The position numbers and the translations under genes are program-made. Under the pieces are notes generated by a model, which saw only the letters and a list, made by a program, of their open reading frames with translations, made no database searches and was not told the origin of the DNA. Below are positions 7,879-17,322 of a DNA stretch of 64,000 nucleotides, one piece after another. Source of the DNA: JANQRZ01 sp965214485 (lineage in GTDB: Bacteria; Bacteroidota; Rhodothermia; Rhodothermales; JANQRZ01); contig CBDCBW010000017.1 in NCBI GenBank assembly GCA_965214485.1, positions 434,001 to 498,000 of the forward strand. Direction: 5' to 3'. The stretch's first letter is position 1; each line of letters begins with the position of its first letter.

Positions 7879-8925
7879 TCAGCGCTCGCCGTGCGGCGCG
7901 TCGTAGGCCGTGCGGTAGGAATCGTCGGCGACGGCTTCGAGCCAGTCGGCGTTGTCGAGGTACCAGGCGACGGTCTCGCGCAGGCCGTCCTCGAAGGCGT
8001 GCGCCGGCTGCCAGCCGAGGCGCTCGAGCTTCGCGGGGTCCATCGCGTAGCGCCAGTCGTGGCCGGGGCGGTCGGCGACGAAGGTGATGAGGGCGCGGCC
8101 CGTGCCCGGCGCTCGCCCGAGGCGCTCGTCCACCCGGTCGGCAATCGTCTCGACGACCTCGAGGTTGCGCCGCTCGGCTCGCCCGCCGACGGCGTAGGTC
8201 TCGCCCGGCGTCCCCGCGCGCAGGATCAGGCCGAGCGCCTCGACGTGGTCGGAGACGTGGAGCCAGTCGCGGACGTTCTCGCCGCGCCCGTAGACCGGGA
8301 GGGGCTCGCCCGCGGCGGCGTTGCGGATCACGAGGGGGACGAGCTTCTCGGGGAATTGGAACGGGCCGTAGTTGTTCGAGCAGTTCGAGAGCGTCACCGG
8401 CAGGCCGTAGGTGTGGTGGTAGGCCCGGACGAGGTGGTCGCTCCCGGCCTTCGAGGCCGAGTACGGGCTCCTCGGGTCGTAGGGCGTGGCCTCGTCGAAG
8501 GTCCCCTCGTCGCCGAGCGCGCCGAAGACCTCGTCGGTCGAGACGTGGTGGAAGCGGACGTCCGTCCGGCGGCCCCACGCCTGCCGCGCCGCCTCCAGCA
8601 GCGTCGCCGTCCCGACGACGTTCGTGCGGACGAACGCGAGCGGGTCGAGGATCGAGCGGTCCACGTGGCTCTCGGCGGCGAAGTGGACCACCGTGTCGAA
8701 GCGGTGCTCGCCGAAGAGCCGCCGGACGAGGCCCGCGTCGGCGATGTCGCCGCGCACGAAGGTGTAGTTCGGCGCGTCCTCCACCGCCCGGAGGTTGAGC
8801 AGGTTGCCGGCGTAGCTCAGCAGGTCGAGGTTGACGAACCGGACCTCCGGGTGCCGGGGGACGAGGGCGAGCAGGAAGTTCGACCCGATGAACCCGGCCC
8901 CGCCGGTGACGAGCACAGACTCCAT
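7879..8925 (-). CDS. rfbB: dTDP-glucose 4,6-dehydratase
   Basis: A 348-residue extended short-chain dehydrogenase/reductase that converts dTDP-glucose to dTDP-4-keto-6-deoxyglucose on the route to dTDP-rhamnose and other deoxysugars of surface polysaccharides. The NAD-binding GGAGFIGSN is at residues 8-16; the FAAESHVDRS segment, the HVSTDEVFG active-site segment with Asp-Glu and the YSASKAG catalytic Tyr/Lys motif follow, then NCSNNYGP and RGENVRDWLHV, all diagnostic of RmlB. Length is normal. The other rml genes are not next to it. Upstream (8926-8953) a 14-bp direct repeat TTTCAGATTCTAGA occurs twice in tandem. Confidence 0.96.
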   Translation of the reverse strand: MESVLVTGGAGFIGSNFLLALVPRHPEVRFVNLDLLSYAGNLLNLRAVEDAPNYTFVRGDIADAGLVRRLFGEHRFDTVVHFAAESHVDRSILDPLAFVRTNVVGTATLLEAARQAWGRRTDVRFHHVSTDEVFGALGDEGTFDEATPYDPRSPYSASKAGSDHLVRAYHHTYGLPVTLSNCSNNYGPFQFPEKLVPLVIRNAAAGEPLPVYGRGENVRDWLHVSDHVEALGLILRAGTPGETYAVGGRAERRNLEVVETIADRVDERLGRAPGTGRALITFVADRPGHDWRYAMDPAKLERLGWQPAHAFEDGLRETVAWYLDNADWLEAVADDSYRTAYDAPHGER

Positions 8926-9003
8926 TTCAGATTCTAGATTTCAGATTCTAGATGGAAGGTGGGGGAGTGGGAAGCTACCCCCCCTCGACCCGGAGCCTCT
9001 GAC

Positions 9004-10452
9004 CTAAAACCGGTAGCCCAGCGAGACGGTCCAGCCGGTCAGCTCGGCGAGGTTGCCCCGGAACGAGGCCTGGGCCGCGAGGCCCGAGCGGAAGGTGAAC
9101 ACCGCCCCGGCGTAGAGCGCGCCGCTGGAGGTGAACGCCTCGGAGCTCCGCTCGACGGTCTGCTCGAGCGAGGTGCCGGGCGCGTCGCCGGGTGGGCTCA
9201 GGCTCAGGAGCGGGCGCTCCGTGGTCTCGGTGCGGGCGTAGGTGTAGGCGTAGGCCCCACCGCCGAAGGCGTCGAGCCGCCGCGTCACGTCGAACCGGAC
9301 GTAGAGCGGGAGCACGAGGGCGAGCGTCGCCGCGTCGGTCTCCTGGAACGAGAGGGCGGCCCCGTCCGACGAGCCGGCGTTGACGACGCGCACGGCCTCA
9401 GTGTGGGCGACGCCGCCGACGGGGTTGATCGCGGCGAGCACCGTCAGGCCCCGGTGCGTCCGGGCGTAGACGTAGCCCAGCGAGGCCTGGGTGGCCTGCG
9501 TGCCGACCTCGGCGTCCTCGCTGCCGGAGGCGAGCGCGCCGTCCGCCTCGACCGTGGCCCGGCCCTGGACGGTGCTACCGCCGAAGGTGCCCGCGACGGA
9601 CCCGTAGAGGTAGTCGGCGCGCTTGCGCCCCATCCGAAGCGCGCCGACGACCTCGAAGTCGACCGCCGCCGGGTCGCCCTCGGCGAGGGTCTCGCTGGCC
9701 TGCTCGAAGACGTCCGAGCCGAAGGCAGCGCGGGCCGTCCGGCTGAGCTCGGCGCTGGCGGCGCGGCCCTGGTACGAGACGGCACCGGCGAGGTCCCACG
9801 TCCGCCCGGCCAGCGCCACCTCGGCCCCGACCCCGAAGCCGTCGCGGCTGGAATCGTCGCGGCGGCGGTCCGTCTGCGTCGCGTTGCCGTTCGGGTCGGT
9901 GGTGGTCGAGGCGGAGGCGAAGAGGTTCCGGCGCGTCGCGTTGCCGTAGCCGCCGAAGAGGCCGAAGGCGACGCCGCCGAAGTCGGTGTGGCTGACGAGG
10001 ACCACGCGCGCCCGCGTCGCGGTGGCGACGAGCTCGTTCTCGGTCGTCTGCTCGTCGGTCCGCGTGCTCGGGGGCGGGCCGGGGGCCTGCCGGACGGTGG
10101 TCCGGGCCTCCGTCTGCTCGCGGCGCAGGACGCCGTTGTCCGCCGAGACGAGCCAGCGGCGGTCCCCCCGCCCGAAGAGGCCGGCGAGCGACACCGGCTG
10201 CTCGGCCGAGAAGCTCGGGCGGACGGTGCCGTAGACGAAGCGCTGCCTCGCGTGCGCCGCCCGCGCTGGGTTGACGAAGACCGGGGCCGGCCCGTCGAGG
10301 CCGAGGTGGAAGATCGCCGGGACCTCGTCGGTCAGCGCGAGTGGGGCGCGGTCCGGGCGGAACGGGTCGCTGACGGACGAGACCTCGAGCTGAGCCGAGG
10401 CGGAGGCGGGGAGGAGCACCAGAGCGAGGGCGAGCCGGCGGGAGCGGAGCAT
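9004..10452 (-). CDS. Predicted outer-membrane beta-barrel protein of unknown function
   Basis: A 482-residue protein with a signal peptide (MLRSRRLALALVLLPASASA) and a passenger of alternating hydrophobic/polar strands rich in G, A, T and aromatic residues; the C-terminus ends in VSLGYRF, the aromatic-terminated last strand typical of outer-membrane barrels recognised by BamA. Segments such as YVRFDVTRRLDAFGGGAYAY and GALYAGAVFTFRSG fit barrel strands. It could be a transporter or a PorV/FadL-like protein but no family motif is recognised. It is divergent from polA and followed by rfbB on the same strand after a 78-nt gap. Confidence 0.75.
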   Translation of the reverse strand: MLRSRRLALALVLLPASASAQLEVSSVSDPFRPDRAPLALTDEVPAIFHLGLDGPAPVFVNPARAAHARQRFVYGTVRPSFSAEQPVSLAGLFGRGDRRWLVSADNGVLRREQTEARTTVRQAPGPPPSTRTDEQTTENELVATATRARVVLVSHTDFGGVAFGLFGGYGNATRRNLFASASTTTDPNGNATQTDRRRDDSSRDGFGVGAEVALAGRTWDLAGAVSYQGRAASAELSRTARAAFGSDVFEQASETLAEGDPAAVDFEVVGALRMGRKRADYLYGSVAGTFGGSTVQGRATVEADGALASGSEDAEVGTQATQASLGYVYARTHRGLTVLAAINPVGGVAHTEAVRVVNAGSSDGAALSFQETDAATLALVLPLYVRFDVTRRLDAFGGGAYAYTYARTETTERPLLSLSPPGDAPGTSLEQTVERSSEAFTSSGALYAGAVFTFRSGLAAQASFRGNLAELTGWTVSLGYRF

Positions 10453-10783
10453 CGGGCGGAAGCAGTGGGTGAATAGGCTGGTGGCTAACCTACGAGTCGC
10501 CCGGTCCGGGCGCGGGGTAACACGGCGTGAATCCCCCGCGCGGCGGTGCTGCGGCGGTGCCGCCGCGCTGTCACCCGGCAGGCGTAGCTTCCGGACCCTG
10601 CGCCGACCCCCGTTCCCCTCGCGCCCTCCGGGCAGACTCGGGAACCGGTCCCCCTCGTCAGAACCGGTTCCCCTCGCCAGGGTCCCCGTCGCTAGGGGGA
10701 CCGCCGCGCGAAGCTGGGCGCGAGCCGTGCGCGAAACCGCTAGCGCGGCGGGGGGTCAGAATCCAGTAACCACTCCGCCGCCG
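10453..10783. other. Divergent intergenic region between outer-membrane protein gene and polA
   Basis: The region must hold both promoters. It contains a short direct repeat, AACCGGTCCCCCTCGTCAG and AACCGGTTCCCCTCGCCAG (about 10642-10680), and a hairpin GGTCCCC/GGGGACC just after (about 10679-10701). The C-runs recall the CTGTCCCCCT repeat family but the match is too weak to call a copy. Confidence 0.5.
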
Positions 10784-13687
10784 ATGTCCGACTCCGCCAA
10801 CGAGCGCCTCTACCTCGCCGACGCCCTCGCGCTCGCCTACCGGGCGCACTTCGCCTTCATCAACCGCCCGCTCATGGACACGGCGGGCAACGTCACCTCC
10901 GCCGCCTACGGCTTCACCACCAGCCTCGTCAAGCTCCTCGAGGACGAGCAGCCCGAGCACATCGCGGTGGTCTTCGACCCGCTCGACGGCAAGCCCAACT
11001 TCCGCGACAAGCTCTACGAGGAGTACAAGGCCCACCGCCCGCCGATGCCCGACGGCATCCGCTACACGTTGCCGTTCATCAAGCGCATCGTCGAGGCCTT
11101 CGACATCCCGGTGCTCGAGGTCTCCGGCGTCGAGGCCGACGACGTGATCGGCACCCTCGCCGCGCGCGCCGAGGGCGAGGGCGTCGACGTGGTCATCGTC
11201 TCGGCCGACAAGGACTTCCGGCAGCTCCTCTCGGACCGCGTCTTCATGCTCCGCCCGGCCTACAAGGGCGAGAGCTTCGACATGGAGACCGACGCGACCT
11301 TCCGCGAGAAGTACGACGGCCTCGACCCCGAGCAGTTCATCGACATCCTCGCGCTGATGGGCGACACGTCGGACAACGTCCCCGGCGTCCCCGGCATCGG
11401 CGAGAAGACCGCCGTGAAGCTGCTCAAGGACTACGGCTCGGTCGAGGACCTCCTGGAGCACGCCGCCGAGGTCTCGGGCAAGCGCGCCCGCGAAGGCCTC
11501 ACCGAGCACCGCGACGCCGCCCTGCTCTCGAAGCGGCTCGTCACGATCGACACCCGCGTCCCGCTCGACCTCGACTGGCACACCCTCCGCCGCACTACAC
11601 CTGACCTCGACGCGCTCGGTGCCGTCTTCGACGAGCTCGAGTTCGGCACCCGCCTCCGCAACCGCGTTCGCGACTACGTCACCGGCGAAGGCCGCAGCGG
11701 CGGCGCGCCCGACCTCTTCGCCGACGACCCCGCGCTCGCCTTCGACTTCGGCCCCTACGAGCCCGTCACCCGCCTCGACGAGGACGCGGTCGACTACGAC
11801 ACCGCGCTGAACGCGCGCGACCTCGACCGGGTCGCCGGGGAGATTCAGGGGCACGACCTGCTCGCGCTCGACACCGAGACGACCTCGACCGATCAGATGA
11901 TGGCCTCGCTCGTCGGCGCGAGCTTCGCGTGGACCGAGAGGACGGCGCGCTACGTCCCGACGCCGATGCCCGACGGCACGACCGAGCAGGCCGTGCTGGG
12001 CGCGCTCCGCCCGGCGGTGGAGGACGAAGACTCACTGAAAGTCGGGCACAACCTGAAGTACGACCTCGTGGTGCTCGCCCGCCACGGCGTCCGCGTCGCC
12101 GGCCCGATCTTCGACACGATGGTGGCGCACTACCTCATCGCCCCCGAGGAGCCGCACAACCTCGACGCCGTCTCGTCGGCCACGATCAACTACCGCCCGA
12201 AACCCATCACCGACCTCATCGGGACGGGCCGCGGCCAGATCACGATGCGCGACGTGCCGGTCGAGGACGCCGGGCCGTACGCCTGCGAGGACGCCGACGT
12301 GGCGCTCCGGCTCGTCGCCCCGCTCCGCGAGCGGCTCGAAGAGGACGGCCTGCTCCACATCGCCGAGGAGATCGAGTTCCCCCTCGTCCCGGTCCTCGCC
12401 GACCTGGAGATGGCCGGCGTCAAGATCGACACGGACGTGCTGAAGAAGATTTCGGAGACCCTCGGCGGCGAGATCGAGACGCTGGAGGTCGAAATCTTCA
12501 AGCTCACCGGGCGCACCTTCACGATCGGCTCGACGAAGCAGCTCGGCGAAGTCCTCTTCAACCCGCCGCCCTCCGACGCCGAGCGCGCCGCGGCGGCGAC
12601 GTGGGCGGCGGAAATGACCGACCCGAAGGCCGCGGGCAAGACCAAGAAGCAGCTCAAAGAGGAGGCCCCGACCTTCGGCATCGGGCTGGAGCCGCTCGGG
12701 AAAACCGCCACCGGCAAGCCCAAGACCGACGAGCGCGTCCTCCACGAGCTCGCGACGGGGCACCCGCTGCCCGGACTCGTGCTGGACTGGCGCAGCCTGG
12801 CCAAGCTCAAGTCTACCTACGTCGACAAGCTCGGCGAGCTGGTTCACCCCGAGACGGGCCGCCTGCACACCGACTTCAACCAGACCGTCACCTCGACCGG
12901 CCGGCTCTCATCGAGCAACCCGAACCTCCAGAACATCCCGGTCCGCACCGAGGTCGGGCGCGAGATCCGGCGGGCGTTCGTCGCCGAGGAGGGCTTCGTG
13001 CTGATGGCGGCGGACTATGCCCAGATCGAGCTGCGCATCCTGGCCGACTTGAGCGGCGATCCGGGCCTGCGCGACGCGTTCGCCCAGGGGCTCGACATCC
13101 ACACCGCCACCGCCGCCCGCGTCTTCGACCGGCCCCTCGGCGAGGTCACGCGCACGATGCGCAACCAGGTCAAGCAGGTCAACTACGGCATCCCCTACGG
13201 CATCTCCGCCTTCGGCCTGGCACAGCGGATGCGCGTCGGGGTGTCGGACGCCGAGCAGCTCATCCAGCAGTACCGCAGCGCCTACCCCGAGGTGATCCGC
13301 TTTCTCGACGACCTGATCGAGCGGGCGCGCGAGAAGGGCTACGCCGAGACGCTAACCGGTCGCCGCCGCTACATCCCGAACATCCACGCCCGCAACTTCA
13401 ACGAGCGCGCCTTTGCCGAGCGCGTCGCCGTCAACATGCCGATCCAGGGGACGCAGGCCGACATGATCAAGATCGCGATGGTCCGCTTGCACGACCGGCT
13501 CGCGGGGGAGGACCTACGCTCGAAGATGATCCTGCAGGTCCACGACGAGCTCGTCTTCGAGGTCGCCGACGACGAGCGCGAGCAGGTGGCCGAGATCGTG
13601 AAGGCCGAGATGGCGAACGCGCTGCCGCTCGACGTGCCGATCGTCGTGGACGTGGGCTTCGGAGACAACTGGCTCGACGCGCATTGA
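10784..13687 (+). CDS. polA: DNA polymerase I
   Basis: A 967-residue polymerase for Okazaki-fragment processing and repair. The 5'-3' exonuclease domain occupies about residues 1-310 (YLADALALAYRAHFAF at the start, LALMGDTSDNVPGVPGIGEK near 190). The 3'-5' exonuclease domain (about 340-530) keeps its acidic residues in ALDTETTSTDQM, VGHNLKYDLVVL and YACEDADVAL, so proofreading is probably active. The polymerase domain has DYAQIELRILADLSGD near 744 (motif A), VNYGIPYGISAFG near 800 (motif B) and QVHDELVFEV near 918 (motif C). ATG 10784 fits the family start; longer in-frame extension upstream is unlike any PolA. The last about 60 codons recur as a diverged copy at 17323-17503. Confidence 0.97.
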   Translation: MSDSANERLYLADALALAYRAHFAFINRPLMDTAGNVTSAAYGFTTSLVKLLEDEQPEHIAVVFDPLDGKPNFRDKLYEEYKAHRPPMPDGIRYTLPFIKRIVEAFDIPVLEVSGVEADDVIGTLAARAEGEGVDVVIVSADKDFRQLLSDRVFMLRPAYKGESFDMETDATFREKYDGLDPEQFIDILALMGDTSDNVPGVPGIGEKTAVKLLKDYGSVEDLLEHAAEVSGKRAREGLTEHRDAALLSKRLVTIDTRVPLDLDWHTLRRTTPDLDALGAVFDELEFGTRLRNRVRDYVTGEGRSGGAPDLFADDPALAFDFGPYEPVTRLDEDAVDYDTALNARDLDRVAGEIQGHDLLALDTETTSTDQMMASLVGASFAWTERTARYVPTPMPDGTTEQAVLGALRPAVEDEDSLKVGHNLKYDLVVLARHGVRVAGPIFDTMVAHYLIAPEEPHNLDAVSSATINYRPKPITDLIGTGRGQITMRDVPVEDAGPYACEDADVALRLVAPLRERLEEDGLLHIAEEIEFPLVPVLADLEMAGVKIDTDVLKKISETLGGEIETLEVEIFKLTGRTFTIGSTKQLGEVLFNPPPSDAERAAAATWAAEMTDPKAAGKTKKQLKEEAPTFGIGLEPLGKTATGKPKTDERVLHELATGHPLPGLVLDWRSLAKLKSTYVDKLGELVHPETGRLHTDFNQTVTSTGRLSSSNPNLQNIPVRTEVGREIRRAFVAEEGFVLMAADYAQIELRILADLSGDPGLRDAFAQGLDIHTATAARVFDRPLGEVTRTMRNQVKQVNYGIPYGISAFGLAQRMRVGVSDAEQLIQQYRSAYPEVIRFLDDLIERAREKGYAETLTGRRRYIPNIHARNFNERAFAERVAVNMPIQGTQADMIKIAMVRLHDRLAGEDLRSKMILQVHDELVFEVADDEREQVAEIVKAEMANALPLDVPIVVDVGFGDNWLDAH

Positions 13688-13721
13688 GAGGTCGAATAAG
13701 GCAGTTCCTATGGCTCCGAGG

Positions 13722-13749
13722 TTGACTTTAACAATATGGACTGTATCTT
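13722..13749 (+). promoter_or_regulatory. Candidate sigma-70-like promoter
   Basis: TTGACT at 13722-13727 and TATCTT at 13744-13749 are separated by 16 nt, in an AT-rich patch at the start of the polA-flanked island and about 55 nt before an ATG (13803) with a signal-peptide-like reading frame. Prediction by eye only. Confidence 0.4.
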
Positions 13750-13946
13750 GAAAGCCTCATGCTTCCAAGGATACATCCCTGCCTAACAAGACCACCACGA
13801 TCATGAATGCGAAGCGACTTTGGTACTTCACAGCCCTAGCCCTTTCGTCTCCGTTAGTGCTGGGTGCGAATTCGACGTAGAAACTGACCTTATGGACCCT
13901 GACGCCGGGCCTCCTTCAAGTCCACCTACGCTCAGTAGAATGGCCG

Positions 13947-15188
13947 GTGGATGGAGCTACCTACCGGACCAATACTGTTAGGATATCTACGGCACGAGCC
14001 CGCTCGAACGTCCCGTACATCTTCGGTCGAACGGTGATAGACGATGACATTGAGTTGATCGCGGATAGCGCGGCTCGTCCTCTGAGCGCAGGGGCGTACT
14101 TCAACCCCAACAGAAAGATAGGGGCTGATTTCAAGCTGCGCGTTCCTGGTATCCATGACGTGTACTTTTCTTTCAATGTGCTGACCGAGTACATAGATAA
14201 CGAAGGGTTTGCTCAACTCGGAGAAGACTATGCTTACGCAGAGGCCCTATTCGATGTGAGTCTGCCTACGCGGCCCGGTCCGTCTCCGGTCGGCTTGGCG
14301 AAGGACATCCGCCCGTGCGATTTGGAGCCTGATCCTGATGCAGAGCTGTGCATCGGCGACGGTAATGGCGGCGGTGGCGACGGCGACGGCGACGGCGACG
14401 GCAGCGGGTTTCCGTGGGCGACCGCTCAATACCAAGTATCGCCGGATGACGGCCCTTACTTCACGGCAGTAGGGTACGGGCGAACGTTGAGCCGCCGTGA
14501 CCTGCGCAGGCTGGGACTAGGTCAGACGCCGGATGCTCTGGACGAGATTGCGACATTCTTCGATGAGGTCTATGACATCGACATCTTCGACCTCGGCGGC
14601 TCGTCCCCGGACGGGGTTACGGGGTCCTCACCGTTTCTCGCACTGGCTTCCTCCCTGCGTCCCTTCGCCTTGCAGGAAGACCAGAACGGCATCCCTCCGC
14701 TCGACGAGCCGACGTACGAGAACGGCATTCTGCAGACGGGCGACATCTCGCTTACGACACTCGTTGATGACTTGGTCATGCATTACAACGGGCAGGCATC
14801 GAGCCTCACACGCGGAGCACCTACTCTAGGTGACCTCGTGCAGACCCGCCGAAGTGGAGAAGAAAAGGTCACCGGGGAAGAAGAGGTCACCTCGGCCGAC
14901 GCCGCATCTCATTCCGAAGAGGAGTTTGGAATCGGTGTGTACCCGAATCCTAGCGCAGGCATGGTGCAGGTGCGCTTTGCCCTCGTGGAAGCCGCGAGCG
15001 CGGTGCTCTCTATCCACACCGTGAACGGCCGTCTCGTCCATAGAGTGACCGTGCAGGGGCAGCCTGGAGAAAACGTCTATCGCTGGGCTGGGCTGGGGCT
15101 AGGCGAGGGCCAAGCTAAGGCGGGGACCTACCTCGTGCGGGTGGAGGCTGAAGGCCGCGTCGCATCAAGCAAGCTCGTGCTGCTGTAG
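13947..15188 (+). CDS. T9SS-sorted protein with damaged or uncertain N-terminus
   Basis: The open frame from GTG 13947 (413 residues) has an uncharacterised N-terminal beta-rich domain, a Gly/Asp linker (residues about 135-155, GNGGGGDGDGDGDG), a central domain with GYGRTLSRRDLRRLGLG and FDEVYDIDIFDLGG, and a C-terminal sorting domain (YPNPSAGMVQVRF, then GTYLVRVEAEGR and SKLVLL). No signal peptide is encoded after 13947. Upstream in the same frame ATG 13803 gives MNAKRLWYFTALALSSPLVL, a good signal peptide, but TAG at 13878-13880 interrupts; another frame across that TAG reads as an acidic, Pro-rich linker (GCEFDVETDLMDPDAGPPSS). The gene therefore probably starts at 13803 and carries one or more frameshifts. 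Export would need that repaired. Confidence 0.65.
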   Translation: MDGATYRTNTVRISTARARSNVPYIFGRTVIDDDIELIADSAARPLSAGAYFNPNRKIGADFKLRVPGIHDVYFSFNVLTEYIDNEGFAQLGEDYAYAEALFDVSLPTRPGPSPVGLAKDIRPCDLEPDPDAELCIGDGNGGGGDGDGDGDGSGFPWATAQYQVSPDDGPYFTAVGYGRTLSRRDLRRLGLGQTPDALDEIATFFDEVYDIDIFDLGGSSPDGVTGSSPFLALASSLRPFALQEDQNGIPPLDEPTYENGILQTGDISLTTLVDDLVMHYNGQASSLTRGAPTLGDLVQTRRSGEEKVTGEEEVTSADAASHSEEEFGIGVYPNPSAGMVQVRFALVEAASAVLSIHTVNGRLVHRVTVQGQPGENVYRWAGLGLGEGQAKAGTYLVRVEAEGRVASSKLVLL

Positions 15189-15447
15189 CGCCCTTTGCGG
15201 GGGCATCCAGAACAACCTTGCTGGATGCTCTCGCAAGTTTAAATACTACTAGACCTATGCTACGATGCAGCCTGGCTCTATGGACGATGATCGCCGCGAG
15301 CCTTTTGCCTGTCGGTTGTTCTGCGGGACCGGATGAGGATGACCTCAACGACGGAGGTGATGCCGGTGGACTCTACGAGGAGGCCTTGGCATCGCTTCCG
15401 AGCTATGAGCCGTTCCATGTCGAGCCGGGCGCTCTCGTAATTATGCG

Positions 15448-16193
15448 GGGCCTTAGGAAGCAGAGCAGTTGGATCGGCTGCGTAGCTTCCTGCCATGGCG
15501 CAAGTTAATCGCTACTACCGACACGCGAAGCTCTCCGAGCGCACGTTTCGCCAACTCCTCCGCTACTTCGCCCTCGACCTCACCGCATCCGATACCGCAC
15601 GTCTGACCGGCCTCTCGGTCCGCTCCGTCAATGCGATCTACCTCCGCCTGCGCCACCGCCTGCTCGAAGCCTGTGAACTCGACGCGCCCATCAATGGCAC
15701 GCTCGAGATCGACGAGTCGCTCTTCGGCCCGCGTGGCGTGCGAGGCAAGCCCGGACGCGGAGCCTCGGGTAAGACCATCGTCTTCGGCATCCTCAAGCGC
15801 GGCGGAAGCATCTACACCGAGGTCGTCCCGAACTGCACTAAGAAGACGCTCCAGGCCATCATCCGAGGGAAGGTGGAACCCGGCTCCATCGTTCACACCG
15901 ACGGCTGGCGGGCCTACGATGGGCTTGTTGATGTCGGCTATGGGAAGCACTACCGGGTTCGCCACAATGAGCGGGAGTACGCACTCGGGACGAACCACAT
16001 CAACGGCATCGAGAGCTTCTGGTCGTATGCGAAGCGTCGGCTGGCGCAGTTCAACGGGGTGCCAGCCCGTACCTTCCTGCTGCACCTGAAGGAGAGCGAG
16101 TTCCGGTTCAACCACCGTCACGATGATCTGTACAAGGTGCTGCTGAAGATGCTTCGGGAGCGTCCCCTCTGAACCTTCTGCTTCCTAAGACCC
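15448..16193 (+). mobile_element. IS1595-family insertion sequence
   Basis: A 746-bp element with terminal inverted repeats beginning GGGCCTTAGGAAGCAGA (left, 15448) and GGGTCTTAGGAAGCAGA (right, reverse complement ending 16193), flanked by the direct repeat TTATGCG at 15441-15447 and 16194-16200. One intact transposase gene fills it. The precise duplication and the open transposase indicate a recent insertion into the lipoprotein gene. Confidence 0.92.
15495..16172 (+). CDS. IS1595-family transposase (ISXO2-like DDE domain)
   Basis: A 225-residue transposase, small as in the IS1016 subgroup. An N-terminal helix-turn-helix region (DTARLTGLSVRSVNAIYLRL) precedes the catalytic domain, with the first acidic residue in TLEIDESLFGPR, the second in VHTDGWRAYDGL, and a final NHINGIESFWSYAKRRLAQF segment in which Asn-His and Glu fit the IS1595 DDE/N variant. 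No N-terminal zinc ribbon is present, as expected in this subgroup. The frame is intact. Confidence 0.92.
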   Translation: MAQVNRYYRHAKLSERTFRQLLRYFALDLTASDTARLTGLSVRSVNAIYLRLRHRLLEACELDAPINGTLEIDESLFGPRGVRGKPGRGASGKTIVFGILKRGGSIYTEVVPNCTKKTLQAIIRGKVEPGSIVHTDGWRAYDGLVDVGYGKHYRVRHNEREYALGTNHINGIESFWSYAKRRLAQFNGVPARTFLLHLKESEFRFNHRHDDLYKVLLKMLRERPL

Positions 16194-17322
16194 TTATGCG
16201 TAAGGGAGGCGCGGTCGTTGTTCCTCCCGAGGAAGCGAGAAGTAAGGTGGATGGGCCGTCCGAAGGAGTCGTCGAGGCACGCACGATAGATCTCCCCATT
16301 CCCTCCGTTTTCACGAGAGCGGTACACCCCTACCACGGGGGATGGCGCATATTGACGTTCGTCGGGCTACGTCAGGTTGGTTACATAGATGACCTCTACG
16401 ACCTGCCTTTTTCCGGAGGTCAGATGAGAGCTATGACGGGAGGTCGTCCCCGCCTCCGTGCTGTCTTCGTAGATGAAGCGTCCGGTGGGTTCTATGCAGC
16501 TATGCGAACAGCCGATGACGGCGCGCGCGAACTGGCTGCCGAGATCGTCGCAGATACAGGGGAGGCACCATGTGTGGGCACCATCGTCTCCAAATTCACA
16601 CTAGAGGACGGTGCCCGTGAGGCGGCGCACTGCCTCCGGGGAGCTCCGCCAGGGTCCTGGTTATACTCGTTGCGCGGAGCACCCAACGGTCGGACAATGG
16701 TGCTCGTCTACCGCGACGGCCCCTTCCACGAGCGCCCCCGGATCGCATTCTTCGACTTCGAGAGCGGGGCCGACCTCGGCACGTTCTTCGTTGAAGGTGA
16801 CACGGTGCCGGACGGGGTATTCTGGAAGGATGACTATTATTACCTTGGACAGCTCAGTGGTACCGTAAGGCGGCTTACTCCGGGAGACCCGGCGAAGGGC
16901 GCACCGCTACGCGACGAGGTTGTGCTAGAGATTGGCCCATACCCACCCCACTCGTCGATCGTGCGGCGACTCCTATTCGACGAAGCCGCCCAAGTCTTGC
17001 GCGTCGTCTTCACCGATGGCTCGGACACTCACATCTATACCCTCGGTCCAGAAGGAGTGACCTCGGGCGTTACCGTCGTCGGTGTGGTCGGGCGGAACGC
17101 GGAGCTAGACCGCGATGGCAACGTGGTCCTCCGACAATACGATAAGACGTGGAGAGGCCAACCGGGACAGGCAGGCTACGAACCGCCGTCGGCGGAGCAG
17201 CTTGTCGAGCGATTCTTCACCGTCGATCCAGAGACGGGCGAAGTGGTCGATTCCCTCCAAGTGCAACTTCCTGCTGAGGCGTTCCGCAAGTCATACTTCT
17301 TCGTTGCCCGGTAGTTTGCCGC

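Larger units (their letters stand above)
15257..17314 (+). pseudogene. Lipoprotein gene split by an IS1595-family insertion
   Basis: The left part (15257-15447) starts MLRCSLALWTMIAASLLPVG with a lipobox Cys (PVGC) and runs to GALVIM. The right part (16201-17314) continues in the same frame after removal of the 746-bp insertion and one copy of the 7-bp duplication TTATGCG, giving ...GALVIMRKGGAVVVPPEE and a predicted product of 434 residues. The rest has repeated beta strands (for example WKDDYYYLGQLSGTVRRL and GVVGRNAELDRDGNVVLRQY), suggesting a propeller-like lipoprotein; no family is recognised. Translation from ATG 16196 is open to 17314 but would lack the lipoprotein signal. Confidence 0.88.
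13688..17322 (+). mobile_element. Insertion-like island flanked by two copies of the polA 3' end
   Basis: About 3.6 kb lies between the intact polA stop and a second, about 91% identical copy of the last about 180 bp of polA (17323-17503). The island is visibly less GC-rich than the flanks at its left end and holds a T9SS cargo gene and a lipoprotein gene split by an insertion sequence. No integrase is seen in it. The arrangement resembles elements that integrate into a gene's 3' end and restore it, or recombination with a related chromosome; the boundaries are inferred from the duplicated polA end only. Confidence 0.55.

Noticed and set aside
13688..17322. Prophage or integrative conjugative element
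   Set aside because: No integrase, structural, replication or conjugation gene was found in the polA-flanked island; only an IS transposase and two exported-protein genes.
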